64,000 nucleotides of DNA from Campylorhamphus procurvoides. Taxonomy: Eukaryota > Chordata > Aves > Passeriformes > Dendrocolaptidae. The notes below the pieces were generated by a model that was not told where the DNA came from, made no database searches, and was given only the letters and a program-made list of their open reading frames with translations. How positions within the stretch are numbered: the stretch's first letter is position 1; every line of letters starts with the position of its first letter. The DNA lies in assembly GCA_013396655.1 (NCBI GenBank), contig WBMV01001905.1:492770-556769 (forward strand). The letters are read 5' to 3'. Of this stretch, positions 59,301 to 64,000 are shown piece after piece. The position numbers and the translations under genes were made by a program.

Positions 59301-61400
59301 TAGAGAATGAGGTAAAACTACCTGGGTCTTCTAGACCATACTATTTACAGATGACCAAAAGGCTTGGAAAAAAAACCCTCAAGAGGTTTGAAAACCGTTA
59401 AAACATCATCCACCCTGTCCTTGCATGTACTCACTGCCAATGCCGCAAACTTCCCAGAGGAAATTCCCTTTGTCACTGGTTTCCCTGAGCCTCTATCCAA
59501 CCTCCAAGCTCCTGCTAGCTTTTTCTTGACCTAGGGCTTCTGGAACCTTTGTGTGTGTGTTGTGAAGAACAAAACATACTGTTCATAAAGTTCATGAAGC
59601 ACCTTCTCCCCAGCTTTATAAGGAAATTTTGCCTACTGCTTTAATCTAATCCCCTCCAAACAGAAAAAAACCCAACACACACACATCCCCACATTCCCCT
59701 TCCCCCATGAGGCAGAAAGAGCTGCAATTATTGATTCACCTGAATTCTACAATGGAACACACACAGATTATTTGCCTGTGCTCAGAAACATGCTCAAATT
59801 ATATCTGGACCTGAAAACTTGGTTTGCAGGATTGAGATGGACAGAGAGCTTCTACCACTTCGTTGCTACAAGTTTTAGCCTGAAGCTAAAGCATTACATC
59901 TGCATTACATATGCCTCAAGAGTACATAAAGTAGCAATGCATTTTATTTTACTTTTGCCTTACGCTAAGTGCATTGAATCTCAAAGCACTGAAACAGTGC
60001 CCACTTAATGCAAGAATATATTGTGCTTATCTGACGAAATACTACCATGGTGTTTCAGTGAGTGAAAGTAGACAGAGGAACCTTTACTGTGTTTTCTTCA
60101 GTAAGTAAGAGCAACTTGACTGGCAGAAAATATCCTCAAATTACTTTTTAATTTCTATTTAAGAGATTTTTATCTAGGCTTTTCCCCATAGCAAGCCTTT
60201 GCTAAGCACTGTTAAGTGCTCTGAATGACATTTATAAAGCAAGTCTGGCCAGGAGACAAAGAACCCAATTTTCTGACAAAGAGAAACAGTCAGATATTTG
60301 TCTTCCTTCTACATTACAAGGGAAGAAATGCCTTTCAGGGCAAAAATGAAAAGCAGCAAAGCACTTACCCAGGAAAATCAAGTTCAAGCACCTATCTCAA
60401 ATCAAGTCAACTTGAATGCTAGTGTCCCATATGGATAGCAAATGCTCTACATATTGAGCAACTAGCTACTCAGAATTCTCTAAAGGTCAAAAAAAGCCCC
60501 ACTGAAGCTAACACATCTTCCCTCAAACAGGCCACAAGTAAATTCTTTGAGAAACTCTTCCAAGCAGCAGACGTTGTTCAGTGTCCAGAGATAAGGTGCA
60601 CACAAAACCTTTCCTAAATCCACTCCACCCTAGTTCATTGTGTTCACAGAGCAGGATGACATTCAGTTCTGAAGGTTATCAAATTTGAGCTCTGGAAAAC
60701 ATGAATCAATTCTGAAGCCACAAGTGATTCAAAAGAAACTGCTGCCCAGCTTGCACTATAGGATAATCAGGATCCGAGCGCCAGAAGAAACTGCAATTAT
60801 GTCAAAACTGTAGTCATAGCTACAGCTGCCCACCATGACAATGCAAAGTTTATAGCTACAGCACACATCCAAAACCAAAATCTTTTTGGCATTTGTGGTA
60901 TTTTAAAATATTGGTATCTCCCTACTGTACAGGCATAGTAACAAGAGTAGGAAAAAAGCCACTGCACTTTGCCAGCATCACTGCAAAATCTAGATTCCTG
61001 CTCCTCAGAAAGAACAGAATGTAGACTTCCTTCCTCCTCTTTAGTTTTCAATCATCAATTCCTGAACACCTGCAGACATCACTTATCCTATTAAAACACC
61101 TGTTCTCACAGTCTTTATATTTTACCAAGCTCATCCAGTTCACACTGTAGTGAAATAACATAATCAAACACAAAAAAAGGTAGAAAAACAATGGGGAAAC
61201 CTCCACAAAATTAGAAATGCAAGCAGAAGTAGCAAACTTAGAGCAGCATCCAATGGTTAGCAAGGAATGAAGTGGCTTTCAGGGTGCTGTCAATATTTGC
61301 AATTTCACAGTATTTTCTAAGATCACAGAATATTTAGGTATCAGAGACAGTGGCAGTGGACCAGGCATGTTTAGCACAACTTTGTGAATTCATCTCTTCT
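56361..61400. other. Intergenic DNA between convergent CNMD and SUGT1
   Basis: No supported gene. The sequence is moderately AT-rich, with several AATAAA-like hexamers on both strands and no recognised repeat. Long 3' UTR extensions of either gene could reach in, but the sequence does not show it. Confidence 0.55.
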
Positions 61401-61403
61401 TCA

Positions 61404-61562
61404 CGGAATCATAGCACAGTTGAGGTTGGAAGGCACCTCTAGAGGTGACCTTACCCAGTGCCCCTGCTCAAGCAGGGGCACCTTGAGCTAGGCGCTCAGG
61501 AGTACATCCAGGTGGCTTTTGAGCATCTACAGGCCCTTGCAGACTTGTATCCAGGCAATACA
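61404..61562 (-). mobile_element. CR1 3' fragment, minus strand
   Basis: The reverse complement of the CR1 terminus: 'cggaatcatagcacagttga', 'ggttggaaggcacctctaga', 'cagtgcccctgctcaagcag', 'cttttgagcatctacaggcc'. It lies about 500 bp beyond the likely SUGT1 poly(A) site. Confidence 0.9.
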
Positions 61563-62059
61563 AACATAGACAGTACTTACCTTCTCAGTTCTTTTTCTGC
61601 AAATATTGTTATTTACATTTTGATCATGGCAAAAAAAGTGGCACGATTAAGGACACACAGGTTCTTCTCTAAACAGTCTCTAGTATCCAGAAATTACAGA
61701 ACTTAAAGCAACTGCTTGCTGTCTTTGATTTCCGGCAATTGTAAAAGACCCTTCTTTTTGAGTACAGAAGGCAGACAGGGAATTTTTCTGTAAAAATTTC
61801 CAGTCACAACAAATTTTCTACCTTCCATCACTTGTACCTACAGTTTAACCTTATCACCCAGGTGGAAGGACTCCAAAACTGGGTATTTTGTGTCTTCATC
61901 AAGAACAGTAATGCCATGATCTTCACTGAACGCATATTTCACTTCTATACATGCCAGCTTTTCTTGTTTTAAGTGTGTACTCACATCTTTACCTATCCAT
62001 TTGATGTGATTGCCCCATCAAAACCCAAGAACACTAAAAATTAAATAAAGCAGCTTCCG

Positions 62060-62501
62060 TATAGAAAAAGTTGTATTTACAGTTTTATTTAGCAGAGTTA
62101 AAGAGCAAACAATTTTAACACTGTTGTTGAAAAGTGTTTTTACCCAAAGTTGCCAAGATCTAATAAGTTATTGAACAGAAATACCAGGTGTAAGGCAGTA
62201 ATCCTGACCAGCCATTAGAGATCACCCTATCCCAAAGAGCAGAGCTGATAAAGGCAGTAGAAAATTTGGACTGATTGACTCAATTTCCAGAAATTAGACA
62301 GAGGTGATAAAAACAGGGTTTCACTCTTGAGTATATCTTTAACATCTGTGGATGAAGGAATTTCTAGAGCACGCAAAATGTAAAGACAATTCCTGTTTTC
62401 AAGGGAACATTCAGTGCTTTGAATCCAAGAATGCTATGTCCATACACAGTGGTCAGTACATGACTATGGCAACACATAGATGGTAAAGATCAAAAATAGG
62501 T
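62060..62501 (-). promoter_or_regulatory. SUGT1: SUGT1 3' UTR with poly(A) signal
   Basis: On the minus strand AATAAA (plus-strand TTTATT at 62,084-62,089) lies about 415 nt past the stop codon. Cleavage would be expected near 62,060-62,075. No other hexamer of equal quality lies closer to the stop. Confidence 0.6.
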
Positions 62502-62603
62502 TTAGAACTTTTTCCATTCCACGTCATCAGGAGGATTTACTTCTACCTTCCTTTTACCAACATCAGACCAGTTGGTGCTCAGAACTGTGCCACCGGACTC
62601 CAT
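62502..62603 (-). CDS. SUGT1: SUGT1 last coding exon
   Basis: 34 codons with stop. After acceptor TATGTTGCAG it reads [20 protein letters not shown], then [13 protein letters not shown] and TAA at 62,502-62,504. The human ending differs at only a few positions. Confidence 0.97.
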   Translation of the reverse strand: MESGGTVLSTNWSDVGKRKVEVNPPDDVEWKKF

Positions 62604-63364
62604 CTGCAACATAAGAGAAAGCCTGTTTAGTTTGCTAGAGAAATCTAGTAATAAAATAGCCATATCTCCTACAGTAAGCTTCACAGAGTAGCGATTACAC
62701 AGGAATTCTGTGTCCATATAGAATGAAGTTTCAGAAAGCCATCATTCCCTCATCTGCAGCCCGACAGTACTTTTATCAGTACTGGATACAATGAGATGCT
62801 ACTTTACTAACAAGCAGCTTTTGAAGGGTCAGTCATGTTCTTGTCTGTGATGACTACAGATTAAATTAGATACAAGCAATCATGAAGAATTTGATCCCTT
62901 CAAGCTCCATACGAGCCAAACCCTCTATTTCCATTGGTAACACTGAAATGAAAAGACCAGTAACAAAGCACAACCTTGGACTTAAAGAGTCACATTCATT
63001 AGTGTGCAACATTGTAGCTTTCAGTGAGAGTTGCTGTACCAGTATCTCCAGCAGAACCATGGCCATTCATTATAGGCCCAACATTTTGGTATGAGAGGCT
63101 TCCCAACTAATGCAAAGTTTAGTAAATTGTGCCAGTGTGCAAAAGTCATGTATTTCTTCAGAGAAAAAGAATGAAGACTTACAAATGATTTGTTCATGGC
63201 ACGTTTCACTTCATCTGTACCATCTGAATAAATTTGCTGGAAAAGTTTATTTAAAGCAGCATCTCCTTCTAACTTCTCATTCTTCTCCTCTTCTTTGATT
63301 TCAACTACCAGTTTGTCCCAGTTCCGTGTATAGTGAGAAGATGACGGATATAAGTGCTGGGTAT
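62502..63364 (-). CDS. SUGT1: SUGT1 (SGT1 homolog), C-terminal part; gene continues beyond window
   Basis: Two exons on the minus strand, 63,183-63,364 and 62,502-62,603, encode the last 94 residues. SUGT1 is a TPR-CS-SGS co-chaperone that links HSP90 to SCF ubiquitin ligase, kinetochore assembly and NLR immune-receptor stability, in cytosol and nucleus. The visible part is the SGS domain, from [20 protein letters not shown] through [20 protein letters not shown] to the C-terminus [11 protein letters not shown], nearly identical to human. The TPR and CS domains lie beyond position 64,000. The gene is convergent with CNMD, as on human 13q14.3. Confidence 0.97.
62604..63182 (-). other. SUGT1 last intron
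   Basis: 579 bp with canonical GT-AG ends on the minus strand. No repeat is seen. Confidence 0.9.
63183..63364 (-). CDS. SUGT1: SUGT1 penultimate exon (SGS domain)
   Basis: 182 bases. The acceptor TGTTTTCAG precedes AT, which completes a split Asp codon; then [20 protein letters not shown] and an acidic Lys/Glu-rich stretch lead to KRAMNKSF. The donor is TTT|GTAAGT. No further SUGT1 exon is recognised between 63,365 and 64,000. Confidence 0.96.
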
Positions 63365-64000
63365 CTGAAAACAGAAGTGTTAGTTGACTTTTAGAGTGGC
63401 AGAAAACACAGACACATATGTAACTGATGAATCAGAGATGATAATGTAACATGAAAATGCAAATGGATTCCTCCTAAATGATACAAGAATCACAGTAACA
63501 AAAATAAAGGGAACTAGGAAATGCAAAAGTTTATTTTTAAGTAAACAGAGTTACATAATGTAGTTACCTAACACAAAAAAAAAAGGATGGACAACAGTAA
63601 TACAGATAATTAAAGTCAAAATGAGATAGTGGCTGACAGAAAAAAAAAAACAAACAGCAGCCTACAGTCATAGGAAAAGTTGAGCTAAATTTCAAAAAAT
63701 ATCTGAAACAAATAAATCCGAAAATCCAAATTCTCTCAAAGACAGACTGTTAACCTGTCTTGAAAAACTCCAAAGTATTAGTTTCCAAGAGAAATGCAAT
63801 ATGTAAGTACGTAAGACTTATTAAAGTAACAGTGCATACAACCTAACAACGTGCACGTAACAATACACGGAACTGCAAAACAGAAACCAAAACAGATGGC
63901 CAAACAGATAAGCCCAGAGAAATTAATGACAAGAATATATCCTTAACAATCCATCAGATAATGGAAATTATGACTAAATTTAATACCTGTGTTTCACTAC
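63365..64000 (-). other. SUGT1 intron (partial)
   Basis: AT-rich intronic sequence with short A-runs (for example near 63,575 and 63,640). No exon for the CS domain or CS-SGS linker is recognised before the window ends. Confidence 0.75.

Noticed and set aside
63974..63987. Possible further SUGT1 exon ending at a GT donor near the window edge
   Set aside because: On the minus strand the phase needed to join the Asp codon of the next exon puts a TGA stop in frame, and the residues do not match SUGT1.

Overview
This is vertebrate, almost certainly avian, nuclear DNA. The evidence is three split genes with canonical GT-AG introns and close matches to known vertebrate proteins, truncated CR1 LINE tails in both orientations, and a solo endogenous-retrovirus LTR of a type I associate with birds outside the chicken lineage. 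The gene order PCDH8 - CNMD (chondromodulin) - SUGT1 matches the conserved block on human 13q14.3, seen here in reverse. Species cannot be fixed from the window. Three isolated N bases and a 984-base N run suggest a short-read assembly that failed in GC-rich DNA.

Layout. Bases 1-15,650 are intergenic with no gene I can support. They hold a G-poor, C-rich tract (about 6.17-6.73 kb) and a possible MIR/L2-like relic. Bases 15,650-17,750 are the PCDH8 upstream region: an orphan GC-rich island, a quieter AT-richer block, a (GGCAC)n array, and a GC-rich promoter with a CCAAT box and an octamer motif. The 5' leader carries a 38-bp tandem repeat. PCDH8 (+) occupies 17,747-21,357 in three exons, with poly(A) signals to about 22.0 kb. 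Bases 22-42.6 kb are intergenic, with three CR1 pieces, two LTR pieces of one family (a dated solo LTR at 38,259-39,211 with a near-perfect 5-bp target duplication), a CORE-SINE/MIR-like relic, and an orphan CpG island next to an AT-rich homeodomain-site-rich block at 28.3-29.5 kb. CNMD (+) runs from the ATG at 43,846 to the stop at 55,883. Six of its expected seven coding exons are visible; the membrane-anchor exon is absent from the assembled sequence. SUGT1 (-) enters from the right: its last two coding exons (63,183-63,364 and 62,502-62,603) and 3' UTR are present, so CNMD and SUGT1 are convergent.

The genes do not form a functional unit. PCDH8 is a delta-2 protocadherin adhesion molecule, CNMD an anti-angiogenic cartilage/tendon glycoprotein precursor with a BRICHOS domain, and SUGT1 an HSP90 co-chaperone. 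Their shared feature is conserved synteny. I found no undescribed system. The most useful leads are the missing CNMD transmembrane exon, a PCDH8 upstream ORF whose stop overlaps the main start, tandem NAGNAG acceptors in both PCDH8 and CNMD, and the orphan CpG island at 29 kb.
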